In this document: piece after piece, positions 38,201 to 48,690 of the stretch
Layout of the letters: the number at the start of each line of letters is the position of its first letter
Numbering within the stretch: position 1 is the first letter of the stretch
Source: Odiellus spinosus
Lineage: Eukaryota; Arthropoda; Arachnida; Opiliones; Phalangiidae
DNA length: 64,000 nt
Direction: 5' to 3'
Assembly (NCBI GenBank): GCA_963920705.1
Contig: OY987234.1
Span: 23,455,794 to 23,519,793, forward strand
Made by a program: the position numbers and the translations under genes
Notes under the pieces: model-generated
The model's input: the letters and a program-made list of their open reading frames with translations, nothing else
Told to the model about the DNA's origin: nothing
The model's database searches: none

Positions 38201-41200
38201 AAACTTAAAAACTAACGTTTGAAACGTATCTCTCGTTTACTTTCTCGGACCAATTTAAGCAACGAAACCAAAATATAGGAATTTATAGGATAAATATAAG
38301 AATTATACGATTTATATCATCACCCGGGAATTATAGGTATTTAGAGGTATTATAGGCGATCTGGGAGCTGAGCCATAAATTTCAATTCCTTATAGGAAAT
38401 ACGGGATTATTTTTCCCAAAATATAGGATTATACGGGACGCAAAATTAGGTTTCGTGGGATAATATAGGACGAACATTATCTCAAATAAGTGATTTTATA
38501 GGGCAAACTTCGGCAAAAATACCTTTTAAAGAATGCTATTTTATTTCGCGGTTGAATTTGTTTAGATATTGAACTAGCCTCAAAGCGTTAAGAGCTCTTG
38601 GTTCAGTTCCCCGTCACCCCTTTAGGTAGCGCTGGCTCAAATTGCGAGAAGCCATATATTCAAATCTTAGCTAATAGGGTCTGCTTATGCAAAACGTTCA
38701 AATATTTGACGGGGCGGAGAAAAATATTCATCCCGAAATTCCTATTAACTCTAAATGATAGGAATTTATAGGACTTGATTTGGAGGAAATACGGGATAAT
38801 ATAGGACACGTTTGAAAATATAGGATTTTATAGGAATTTAATTAACCATTGGGCTGCCTGTTATAGGTGCTCTGGGAGCCCCGTTAGAGCGAATAACCGG
38901 GGGTGGAGTTAAATAAACGATTAACCAATGAGCCCGTGCGATGAAAACGTTAGAAATAAAATGCCGCAAAATGACGAACGAAACGGAAATGGCAAATACG
39001 AATAAAATTTTGGAAACGCCAAAAAAGCGACAACCAGCGAGACAAGGTATTCGCGATGGAAGAAGGAAAATTTCAACTTACATGATTGAGTAAAGTTCCG
39101 GTAAAGGATTGTTTGTCTAGCGCGGCTCCGCTACCTCGAGTACGTGACAGATCAACGGGCGTAATGATGTCCCAGTCATCCAACCCTTAAAAAACAAAAC
39201 GGACATTGGGGCCGTTAGAACGATACGAAAGTCTACGCCCGCTGGATTTATAATATTACAATTGAAAACGCGTAAAAAGGAGGGTTAAGTAAGACTTAAG
39301 ACGATCATTTACTCTAGGAATGCTTCGAACCAGGCTGGAAAATAGGAATTTTTTTAAACCGAGCATTATGGGGATTTTCCCTATTTGTTTTATCCCAAAA
39401 TGTCTATTAACTGAAAATTATAGGACGCCCAGTGACGTCAGAGCCTTTCTCCCCCTCTCGTCTCCCTATAGAAAAATTGACTCTGGCGCGAAGAGCGAAG
39501 TTAAGCGGTTACCTTCTTCGAAAGGTTTGAGTTCCGTTTTGAGTCTTAGACACGGATCGGAGGAGCTTAAGAAGGCGGCGTCCAAATCCCAATCGGACAA
39601 AAGAGACAAGTAAGTCTCCTGACCTTCGTCATCTCGGGCCAAGTAACTGATAGTAAACTCCCTGTACAAGATTCAATCGAAAGAAAACAAAAGTCAAACT
39701 TTTAAATCAGAAAAAAAAAAAGAAGAAGACGGGTTTCGTATCCCGTACCCTTTGATATCGAAAGCTCGAGCCAATAAGCTTCGCAAGACTTCGAAAGAAG
39801 TTATTTGAGGATCGACGCTGAACTTCCGGTATTCCGGTTGCATTAGACCTTCGCATTTCTAAACGAAAACAAAGTAAAGCCAACGATAAGTACGAGATAC
39901 GCCAAACATTGAAACACGGAAGCCAGCTTGTTTTTCTACTTCATATTTTACGAGAATGAGCGTTTAAAATATACTCTATTTTTTTGTAATATTACGATTA
40001 TAACGAACGATATTTAACACGACTTATCGCGTAATAATTAAACGCGCGATTATACCAGGGTTCGTACGAAACTTAATTTCCCTTCTTCATTTCAAAATAA
40101 TTTCATTTTTTCACGATCGTAAACGGTTAAGGCCGAGGATTTCTTCCGGCTGTTTCGCCGGAAGTGGGCTCGCCTTCCGAGCTTCCACTTTGGGCAGCGA
40201 GGCGAGAGAAAGCCTGGAGGGGGAGTTGGTTTCCAGGGTGACAGGCGGAAGTAAGAACTAGGCCTTCAATATATCATTTCTCCGACCATTCGGGCTCATT
40301 TCAAAATTCCTCGACCTTTCTAGGTCGCGTACGAACCCTGTCAAAGTAATTAAGCGGCTAGTTTCGCGGAATATACGGCTGATGGTACGGATAAAAAAAA
40401 CCGAAAGTTTGGCTACGGAGGGATCGAAAAATAAAGATCGAGCCGCGTCTGCTAAAATAATAATCTACGCTCTAATTGGTTGAAAAACGGCCAGTGGTGA
40501 TGAACGGGATGTAAGGAGACAAATTTAACAAATAAAACAAAAAGGCGAGAAACGCATTCTACTCCTCTTCTTTCTACCCTCTACGGGTTAAAGACCTAGT
40601 TCTTACTTCCGCCTGTCACCCTGGAAACGAACTCACCCTCCAGGCTTTCTCTCGCCTCGCTACCCAAAGGGGAAGCTCGGAAGGCGAGCCCACTTCCAGC
40701 GAAACGGGTGGAAGGGCTCGTTGTTAATCTTATCCCTTCCTCCGTCGAAACAATCGGGTTTTATATCCGGACTAATCCCGGAATTACCCGGATGTACGGA
40801 TTAAGGAGAAGAGCGAAGACTTTGAGGTAATGGAGGTTCTTCGGGCGTTGCCACGCCTCACGATTAACGTCCTTTCTGTCGGGTAATCTCACCAAAGAAG
40901 TTAAATTCGTCACCCTCATTTAGACAACTCGCGAATCTAATTTAATTTGGGAAGAGAATCGCCAAAAAAGTCGCTGTAAAGGAAAACGGCGGTATAGTAG
41001 AGTACAACCGATCGAACACTGACGACGTAGAATTAAAAGCGGACGCGAATTTCACCTCATATTCGTTTAATATTAACGCCAAGATTAATCGAAAATTGGT
41101 CTCGAACGAAGACGAATAAGGCCGGCTGAGTAGGAGCTATACTGTATACTCTATTCTCCGGTTGACGCTTTCGATATTGTCTAAATATCGCGTCATTAAG

Positions 41201-44200
41201 AAGGGAGTCACCGCCGGAATAACCGAGCGAACGGGAAAAACCAAACATTAAGGCTTTCCAGCTCGACGAAATCAATCGCGAGCGCTACGAACGAATTCGG
41301 TTGTACTCTACACGATCCGTCAATTTTCAAAAGGTAAAATTTGCAGGGGCAAAAATTTGCTATACTTAACATTAGAATCGGTTAACATTGGGAGAGTTTG
41401 CTCGTTTATTTTATAAAAAGCGCGCGGAATTACCCGCCAACACCCCGTGCGAATTTTTTTACGAATGAAAACGTAAAACAAAATATATAAAATGCTTTTT
41501 CGCGGCTAAGCCTCGCGAATTATCCGTTGATATTTTACGGAACTTTGCTTATTTCTTTCACTTTCCCTTCAATTCTACTTCCTTCACGATCCCTTTAAAA
41601 CTATTATTAGCTTCAAAGATTTTAAAATAAAATTCCTATCGCAGCCGCGCAAAATTCCCCACGCAGCCGCGCGCGTTTCTATAGATTTCAAGCCTCTCTC
41701 TCCCACCAACTCTACAAGTCCAGTCCAACTGGCATCTACTCCTCCCTATTTCACTAATCCCCCAAAAACTTTCGAATCCTAATACCCTGAACTATCCAAC
41801 TTTCCCGCGTAAAACTTTCCACTATCAAAACACTTTCTCTACAACCGCGCAATATTATTTAAAGTCGTATTGTAATAAGGAAAGCCAATATTTTCGTCGC
41901 CAGGGCCAAGTTCTCTTTATATACGTTAAAAAAAGAATAATTATTTCAAAAATGGTATTAATTACTTAGAAACGTCTAGGATAGCCTAGAAAAGAAAAAA
42001 GGTAACTAACTCTAGATTTTTCAGTCGGTTTAGAGTTAGTCCTTGTCCCCCACCCGCTTGAAAGCTCTAGCGTCTACGCGCGTAATCATAAGTCTATTAT
42101 TATTATCTCTAAGTACGAATAATAACAAAACGTTTTCTGAAGGGATATTCTCGTCAATACGATAGTATTATAATATATAATTATATTATATTGACGTATA
42201 TAAGCGGCGTTCTCAATCGAAAAAAGGCGTCGTAGAAACGCGTTTCTTTTTAACGGCTCTTTTCCTTGATTTCGAGGTTGACAAAAATCTAGATAATCCT
42301 ATACTCCGTCCCAATCTCGAAAAAAGGCGACGTCTTCGATAGAAAAGGTCGATAGAAAAGGTCGCTTTTTAACGCCTCTTTTCGCCGTTACCGAACCTAT
42401 TTTATCACGGGGACTATCGAACGAGGACGTAGGTCGTAGGGTCACCCTTTTTGGGTGGGTTTGTTTTCTAGTCGCGGCGCAAATTTCGCGTTATTTTCGA
42501 CAGCTAATCTAGACGCGCGGTTCCAAAGTTAACGGGAAGAAAAACAATTTCAATTCGGTATCGAGCCCCGGGAGATTACGATACCGAAACTCCCAAATAG
42601 CGATAGCGACGATAAAAGGGAGGACGCCGCGGCTAACAACCAGACGTTTTTTTATCCTTCCCTATCGTTTAAAGGCCAGCCGCGCTATCCGCTCTGAAAA
42701 TTTGCCCCTTTAATACGCTCTTCCCATACGTACGCGGCCTAGCTTTGACTGTAAAATTCGCCTTGTACAACGTCGTCCGCTAAGCTAGAAAAAAGGCGAC
42801 TTTAAAGGGAATTGGAAAATCACGGATAGTCCCTTTAAATACGACGCGAATCCAACGATAAAAAAAATTACAATCAAATATTAAAATTAAAATAAATTTA
42901 AAATAGGCTTAGCTGGATTGGCGGAGATCAGACGAACTCCCGTATAAAGATCAGGGACCAATGACGTTGAGCGATGCTCCTTATCTCCGCGAATCCTAAG
43001 CCTATTTTGATGGAAAATTTTCAATTTATTTCTAGTTCAATATTTGTTCGTATTTTTATTATATTTTATTTCTCGTTGGACTAGACCTTTAACAACGCTC
43101 ATAAAACAGCGTCGGGAAAAATAAAGAAATCCATTGTTCCGACCTATCAAACGGGGGGGGGGGGGGGGGGGTTAAAAAATATTTCTACAAAAATGTGATA
43201 TTGTCGCCAAGTTGGAGATATCTCGCGAGGAAATCGAGTTTAACTAAAATTATGGAGAAAAAGTGGGACTTTTTCTACGAATCTTTATTCTCAAAATAAA
43301 TTAACATTACTATAATAGCTCGTTAAAAATTTAAATTAAGGTTAATTTTGAAAACATCCATAAAGCGCGTTTCTAAATTTGGAAAGCTAAGAGTCTAGCG
43401 AATGAACTAGTAATTTTATTTTGATAATAAAGGGAGAATGCAGCCTAATAAGCTTATTTTCCGTAGCTAAGACAGGGTGACCACACTTCCTATATTTCCT
43501 ATTTTTTTCCTATATTTTGGTTATTCATTTTCAAATAGAAGTAGAATTTAAAACTTCTCAAAAATAAAAAATTCCCACCAAAGGCGCGTACAGTCAAAAA
43601 CGTTTAATCACCAGCGTATTAAGCGATATCTTATTTTTTTCTATAAATTGGCTGTTATTTATCCCTATATTTTCTATATTATTTATCCTATAATTTGAAA
43701 TTTACAATTTTATTTTCTCCTATAATTCGCCTTTAAATTTCCTATTTTTCTAAGTTTTAAGCTAATTTCTGGTTTAATATTTGTTGGAATTTCGATTTAA
43801 ACTCGAAGGAATGTACAATTTAAGATTAGGACTCGTTGTCAAGCGACGTTCTCCCTTTAATCCGTCAATTATTTCAACAAAGAGTTAATCTTTATTTTGA
43901 CAATCGCGAAGAAAGGTCATCCACCCCCATTTTCCTCAATTCGTAACATTGGCTAATCACGGCGCCCTATCTCCATTTCGATCCCTCGATTAAATCTTTT
44001 TCATTTAAAGGGAAACTAAAACCGAGCTGGCGGGTCATCGCGAGAATGGGGCTAGCTTTAAAACGTCGATAGTATCTCGAATGTTAGTATATTTCAAAGT
44101 AATATATATTTTGACCTCCAGGTATTTATACTCCTAGTCCTACAGAACCGTTCTGAACTGAACTAGATTAGAACTATTGAGTTATGTCATGGTACTGATT

Positions 44201-45748
44201 CTCCCCAATTTTCCCTTCATGCTGTCATCGAGATCAGATGTTACTTTAATTATTATATTACGTTAAACCCGTTATATTAATAAATTAATATACAGTGTTA
44301 TTTACAAACCCTTGGATGTTTTATTTAAGCCTCTATTTTTAAACATAACATCGAAGAAGACCGAAATCGTATCATTCGTATTAGAGCTTCGTCCAAAGGG
44401 AAACTATGGCTAAAATTGGAAGGGCTTGTCAAATGAACCCTTAGCGTTCCGGAGGACCTCTTCAGATCGGACTAACTTTTTTCCATAAGGGACGCGTATC
44501 TGAGAAAATATTTGAAACATTTACTAGACGGGCATTTTTGCTATTTAAATTAATAAGTAAAATCCATCCGCTTTGTAGCGAGAAAAACTTCTTGAAAAGA
44601 AGAGAAGAATATTATTAAGTACAACACCAGGGTTCGTACAAAATTTTGGAAGTTAATTTTTCCCTGAGACCATTTCTAAACAATTTCCCCGACCAATTTT
44701 AATATTTTTTTCATAAATTTATTCTTCAGAGCTCGAGCTGTTGGCAATTCCCACATTTTATTTGACATAGTTTATCAATCGGGGTCAGCTGATAGTTTAA
44801 GAGGAATATATGAGAAAATTTTTTTAATTTTTTTCAGTTTATAATAATTACGTTACGACTGATTGCTAAACTAATCATAAACAGTTCCTTGACACGTTCC
44901 AAAATATTTTTTTTTAAATTCCTAGACTTTTCCCCGACTTATTGGAGCAATTTTCAAAATCCCCGACTTTTCCCTGACCTTTTAGGCCAATTGGCAAATT
45001 CCCCGACTTTTCCCTGACCTCCAGGTTTTCCAGGTCACGTACGAACCCTGAACACCGGGCCAAGCTTCCATGAAAAGCTCCATCCATGAAAAAAGAATAA
45101 TTTTACAATTTATACTTCAGCTCCAAATTTTACGATATCACGAATTTAAATATTTTTAAATTAAGGGCGGAGAATTCTATTACATTTACAATGTTGTAGC
45201 TATCCAGGGTTCGTACGAGATTTTGGAAGTCGGACATCCCCAACTTTTCCAGGTTTTCCTGACCATTTGTAATAATTTCCCCGACACAAATTTATTACGC
45301 GCAAGTTCTTGACAATTCCAGGTCGTCTTACGTCGCGGATAGACGATCGATTAGGTCTTATTTGACTCGAACCGATTCTACAAATCGTAACGTAATCCGC
45401 ATTCCGTTAGATATTAAAAAGTTTGAAGGATAAATCTTGCGAGATTACTTACGGCGATAATGGAAGAAACGATTACTTTCGTTTCCAGCCTCGCGAAAGA
45501 GCGAGAAAAGGGAATTATTTCGGAATAAAAGCTGTCGATTAAGGGTTCCCTTCGGGATTAATAACCAATTCTATCGACATTTCGTTTCAACTTTAAAAGA
45601 TTAAGATTTCATCATTTCCAAGTACGAGCCGAGGCTTAACTTTTACGTCAAAAAAAAAAGGAAAAAAAATCGGTAAGCGATAAATACGGTTTACCTTTAC
45701 TTTGACCCTGACCGCTTCCCTGTTATGATAGCCTAGAATTCCAGACAT
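35262..45748 (-). CDS. TBC1D25: TBC1D25 (OATL1)-like Rab GTPase-activating protein, complete
   Basis: This is a TBC-domain GAP that in mammals is recruited to autophagosomes by LC3 and acts on Rab33B. Exons: 45748-45695, 39858-39749, 39661-39513, 39185-39082, 37604-35262; 919 residues. Residues 15-75 form a PB1 domain (FSVDPQITSFEVLRSLLARA, then YLSLLSDWDLDAAF). LDDWDIITP (about 85-93) matches the known LC3-interacting region. The TBC domain keeps both catalytic fingers: the Arg finger in RKDVLRTDR and the Gln finger in VSYCQGMSD. The C-terminal half (GGNPFMLFICL, MDYNELAMHFDKMVRKHH) is separated from the first by a Ser/Glu/Gly-rich insert of about 400 residues, far longer than in human (688 residues in all). 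The first exon encodes only 18 residues (ending VRVKVK) and is followed by a 5.8-kb intron. It is divergent from RBM17. Confidence 0.95.
38270..38870. repeat. TATAGGA-type dispersed repeat
   Basis: Sequence built around TATAGGAATTTATAGGA, GGGCAAACTTCGGCAAAAAT and AGAGCTCTTGGTTCAGTTCC. The whole block recurs in inverted orientation at 49718-50165 inside an RBM17 intron, and fragments occur near 24165-24290, 33130-33175 and 61595-61660. It lies in intron 4 of the TBC1D25-like gene. No coding capacity is seen. Confidence 0.8.
40056..40340. mobile_element. CAGGGTT element interrupted by a CCTAGG MITE
   Basis: It begins CAGGGTTCGTACGAAA and ends GTCGCGTACGAACCCTG, the inverted terminal sequence of the family. 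The flanking five bases (TATAC and TCAAA) do not match. A 138-bp CCTAGG-type MITE (40129-40266) sits inside it, so this is a nested insertion. Confidence 0.75.
40129..40266 (+). mobile_element. CCTAGG-type MITE, copy 1
   Basis: Begins TTAAGGCCGAGGATTTCTTC and ends AGTAAGAACTAGGCCTT. The interior has GTGGGCTCGCCTTCCGAGC and GGCGAGAGAAAGCCTGGAG, shared with copies at 40588-40720 (inverted) and 63294-63444. Confidence 0.8.
40588..40720 (-). mobile_element. CCTAGG-type MITE, copy 2 (inverted)
   Basis: Begins TTAAAGACCTAGTTCTTAC and carries CAGGCTTTCTCTCGCCTCGC and GGAAGGCGAGCCCACTTCC. It is the reverse complement of copy 1, only about 320 bases away, so the pair could form a long stem in an RNA crossing both. 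Confidence 0.8.
42845..43075. mobile_element. TTAA-type inverted-repeat MITE, two-armed copy
   Basis: Left arm AATAGGCTTAGCTGGATTGG; right arm CGAATCCTAAGCCTATTTTG followed by ATTTCTAGTTCAATATTTG. The outer left side runs into CTTTAAAGGG-type sequence at 42800-42840. It lies in intron 1 of the TBC1D25-like gene. Confidence 0.7.
43750..43860. mobile_element. Half copy of the TTAA-type MITE
   Basis: Right arm only: CTGGTTTAATATTTGTTGG, then AACTCGAAGGAATG and a CTCCCTTTAA end carrying TTAA. Confidence 0.65.
44628..45050. mobile_element. CAGGGTT-TIR element with 5-bp target duplication
   Basis: 423 bases running from CAGGGTTCGTACAAAATTTT to CACGTACGAACCCTG. The five bases on either side are identical (AACAC at 44623-44627 and 45051-45055). 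The interior is non-coding and has repeated CCCCGACTTTTCCCTGACC motifs. Confidence 0.85.
45204..45333. mobile_element. CAGGGTT-family element, partial
   Basis: Intact left end CAGGGTTCGTACGAG and the CCAACTTTTCCAGG interior; the right terminal repeat is missing or degraded. Confidence 0.65.
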
Positions 45749-47227
45749 CCGTCTTAATCGCGATCTTTTAATTACGAACGGATACTAATTAACGCGATAA
45801 TTAAGGACGTTCTCCATCCGTACCCTATGATTCTATTAAAGAGCTCCGGAGTCCGAAGGAGCGAATAGAAATAGGGGAGGTTAACTAGCGACGCCTAGCG
45901 GTTGACTTTTCAACTTTAGTACGATTAAAAGCGGCGGCGGCCTCCTCCTATACGATAGGCGCGTCAAATTGAAATCGTTTGAAACCAAATTTCGAGATTA
46001 ATTCGCTCCATCATTCGGAATTAACGCTTTTTGCTAAACAATTCATTCTTAACTATTTATTAAATAATAAGCCGCGGTTTCGATAAAACCTATTGGCGTA
46101 TTTCTCTTCCCGAATAAATCATTTAAACGCTTTTTGGATTTACGTGGAAAATACCGGGTCAGAATCATTCAAATCCTTAAAATAATACACTAAAAATAAA
46201 CTTTTTCATTGGAACTATAGAAATTCATCTTAGTTAAGAAGAAAAAGTTACTTTTTAGGACCAAAAAACATTTGAATTGAAAACGCCCCTTTACGAACGC
46301 CCCCTATAACAAAATACACACTCCTTAGGTATGTACCTAGAGAGTAACTTCGCCTCCCCGACTTAACTTTAGTTCAGGAGGAAGTTTTACATTAGCTCTC
46401 CATTGAAAAAGCGTCTTTACGAACGACCCCTATACGAAAATACAAACTCCTTAGGCTTGTACCTTAGGAGCAACTTTTGTAAAGTTTTATCACTTTTACG
46501 CAAATTTTCAAAATTCCGGCGAAAACATATTCTTAGATTAACCGCGGTGAACGCTATCTCTGACGTATCGTATTGATATTTTATTCAAAGTCAATCTAAG
46601 AGTATAGCGTATAGAAAACTAGTACGAAATATTTCAACGATATTAGATAGGAGATATCATTAAAGCCACTTAAAGCTATAAGCTTACGTTGACTAAATAT
46701 TTTCTTCAATCTATAGAATAATTTTGAATTATTCGCTACCTACTGTAACGGATTTAAAGCAACTTTAGTTATTAAATGAAAAACCCTTTATTAAATTATA
46801 ATTTTAGTAGGTCCGATTAAATTTAAAGTTTAACTAAAATTTAATTGAAATTAAAACAACTACGCCTACATACGTCGCTTCGTGATTGCATCGGCTGATC
46901 TGAAGTCCTCCTTGGACTTCGGCCAATGACGTGTCGCATAAAACCAGCAAAAAAAGTTTCAGATTCGAAACTTTATTTTTGAAATTTTCGAACTCGGCGA
47001 AAATCACAATATTTCATTCTCCCATTTTTCGTTTTTTTGAAATTGGCCAAAAATAAAGTTTCGAATCTGGAACTTTTTTTGTTGGATTTCGGTTGGTTTT
47101 GGGGTCCTATTTCCATTAAAGCGAGTTGAGACCGATCCGTTAATTAGTTTTGTCAAAATTAAATATTTAAAATCAGATTTCGCCATGTTATTCTCCATAG
47201 GGCAACAATTAATGTTTTATTTGAATT

Positions 47228-47883
47228 ATTTGGTTGATTTTAATCGGGTTTTTTCTCGTTAAATGACACTTAAACGACGTAATTATTATTTACGTAACTA
47301 ATTACGAGGAAAAAACACGGTCAGAATGAATTAGATACTCAAAATAATACATTATCCGCGCCCTATGGGTTTTTATAATGGGGAATCTGGGTTTTAAATA
47401 TTTTATTTTGACAAAACTAATGAACTGATCGGTCTGAACTCGCTTTAATGGAAATAGGACCTCAAAACCAACATAAAACCAGCAAAAAAAGTTCCACATT
47501 CGAAACTTTATTTTTGGCCATTTTCAAAAAAACGAAAAAACCAAAAAAGGGAGAATTAAATTTTGTGATTTTCGCCGAGTTCGAAAATGTCAAAAATAAA
47601 GTTTCGAATCTGAAACTTTTTTTGCTGGTTTTATGTTGGTTTTGAGGTCCTATTTCCATTAAAGCGAGTTGAGACCAATCAGTTTATCAGTTTTATCAAA
47701 ATAAAATATTTAAAATCCAGATTCGCCATGTAAATCCCCATAGGGCGCGGATAATGTATTGTTTTGAGGATTTGACTGATCCTGGCCTGGTTTTTTCCTC
47801 GTAATTAGTTACGTAAATTATAATTATATCGTTTAAATGTCTTTTAACGAGAAAAACCCCGGTTAAAATCAACCAAATACTCC
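47228..47883. mobile_element. Large palindromic fold-back element
   Basis: The left arm begins TTTGGTTGATTTTAATCGGG and the right arm ends CCCCGGTTAAAATCAACCAA. Arms of roughly 300 bases pair around a centre near 47554. Both strands encode the same leading peptide (MEIGPQNQHKTSKKS) from mirrored positions, showing how similar the arms are. A related, shorter palindrome lies at 46938-47100. Confidence 0.8.
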
Positions 47884-48654
47884 GAAGGGGGTTATTATAT
47901 ACCTCTGAAATTATTTACCGAAGTTTATTACATTTTAAAATCTGAATTACAAATGTTCATTTTTATTTCTGAATTCTAATAATACGCTATCTTTAATTAA
48001 ACCTAATAAATGCAAATGCTAATTATGTAAAAAAAAAAAAAAAAAAAGATTTTTACGTCGGAAAATAATTTTCAGCTACATAAATTCCCGGTTTCATTGG
48101 TACTACTGTTGGAACGCACCCAAAAATACCCGTTCTTAAAATCTCACGTTATACGGAACTAATTTGCATAAAATAACATGGGATTTAAAGAAAGCCTATT
48201 TTTGGGTGCGCCCTGGTTCTTAGACCGCTTCAACCGGTATCCGACTGGTCATAATTCCGACTCTAGAGTCTATAGTGGGAAGCTAGCTAGTAGCGTCTGA
48301 GTCTACTGAGTCTAGCGGTAGCGGCTGTTTCCGTTTGCGCTCGGTTCTCGTCTTTTTCTTTAATCTTTAGTAATTTTAACAAAGTATTATACATATAAAT
48401 CTTTGTGGTAATTAGTTCATTTAGTAAATATTCTAGCGAGAAACGGAAAATTTACCAGTATCAAGCGTTAGTAAATGTAAATTGGGTTTTTTTTTCGAGG
48501 CCAAGGCCCAAGGCTAGTGTTATTAACTAACTTATATTCAAGAGCTCAGCCTCGGCCCTCGGAGGCTCGGACTTAGGATTAAGCTCGGACTAACGTTGCA
48601 TCTCGGATTAAGAAATTCTTATTCCAAGGTTGTAACAAATCTAACTTTTCTTTC

Positions 48655-48656
48655 AG
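48655..48656 (+). other. Splice acceptor in the RBM17 5' UTR
   Basis: CTAACTTTTCTTTCAG is an excellent acceptor 35 bases before the RBM17 start codon. It suggests an upstream non-coding exon; its donor was not identified. Confidence 0.55.
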
Positions 48657-48690
48657 TAAATATAGCTGACAAGGTTCAACAAACTGAAAA

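Larger units (their letters stand above)
39859..45694. other. First intron of the TBC1D25-like gene, packed with repeats
   Basis: This 5.8-kb intron has no additional exon that I can support. It contains three CAGGGTT-family copies, two CCTAGG-type MITEs in inverted orientation, a TTAA-type MITE and a half copy, an 18-base G run at about 43153, and a 42.2-42.4 kb segment related to 33.5 kb. Confidence 0.7.
45749..48690. other. Divergent spacer between TBC1D25 and RBM17
   Basis: Both promoters should lie in this 2.9-kb interval. It also holds a direct repeat pair (about 46281-46351 and 46406-46475, both with ACTCCTTAGG), a 160-bp palindromic segment at 46938-47100 and a 650-bp palindrome at 47228-47883. 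I saw no coding exon; the mirrored ORFs over the palindrome are artefacts of its symmetry. Confidence 0.6.

Noticed and set aside
47448-47659. Mirrored 65-codon ORFs on both strands
   Set aside because: They are a consequence of the palindrome at 47228-47883 and have no coding signature.
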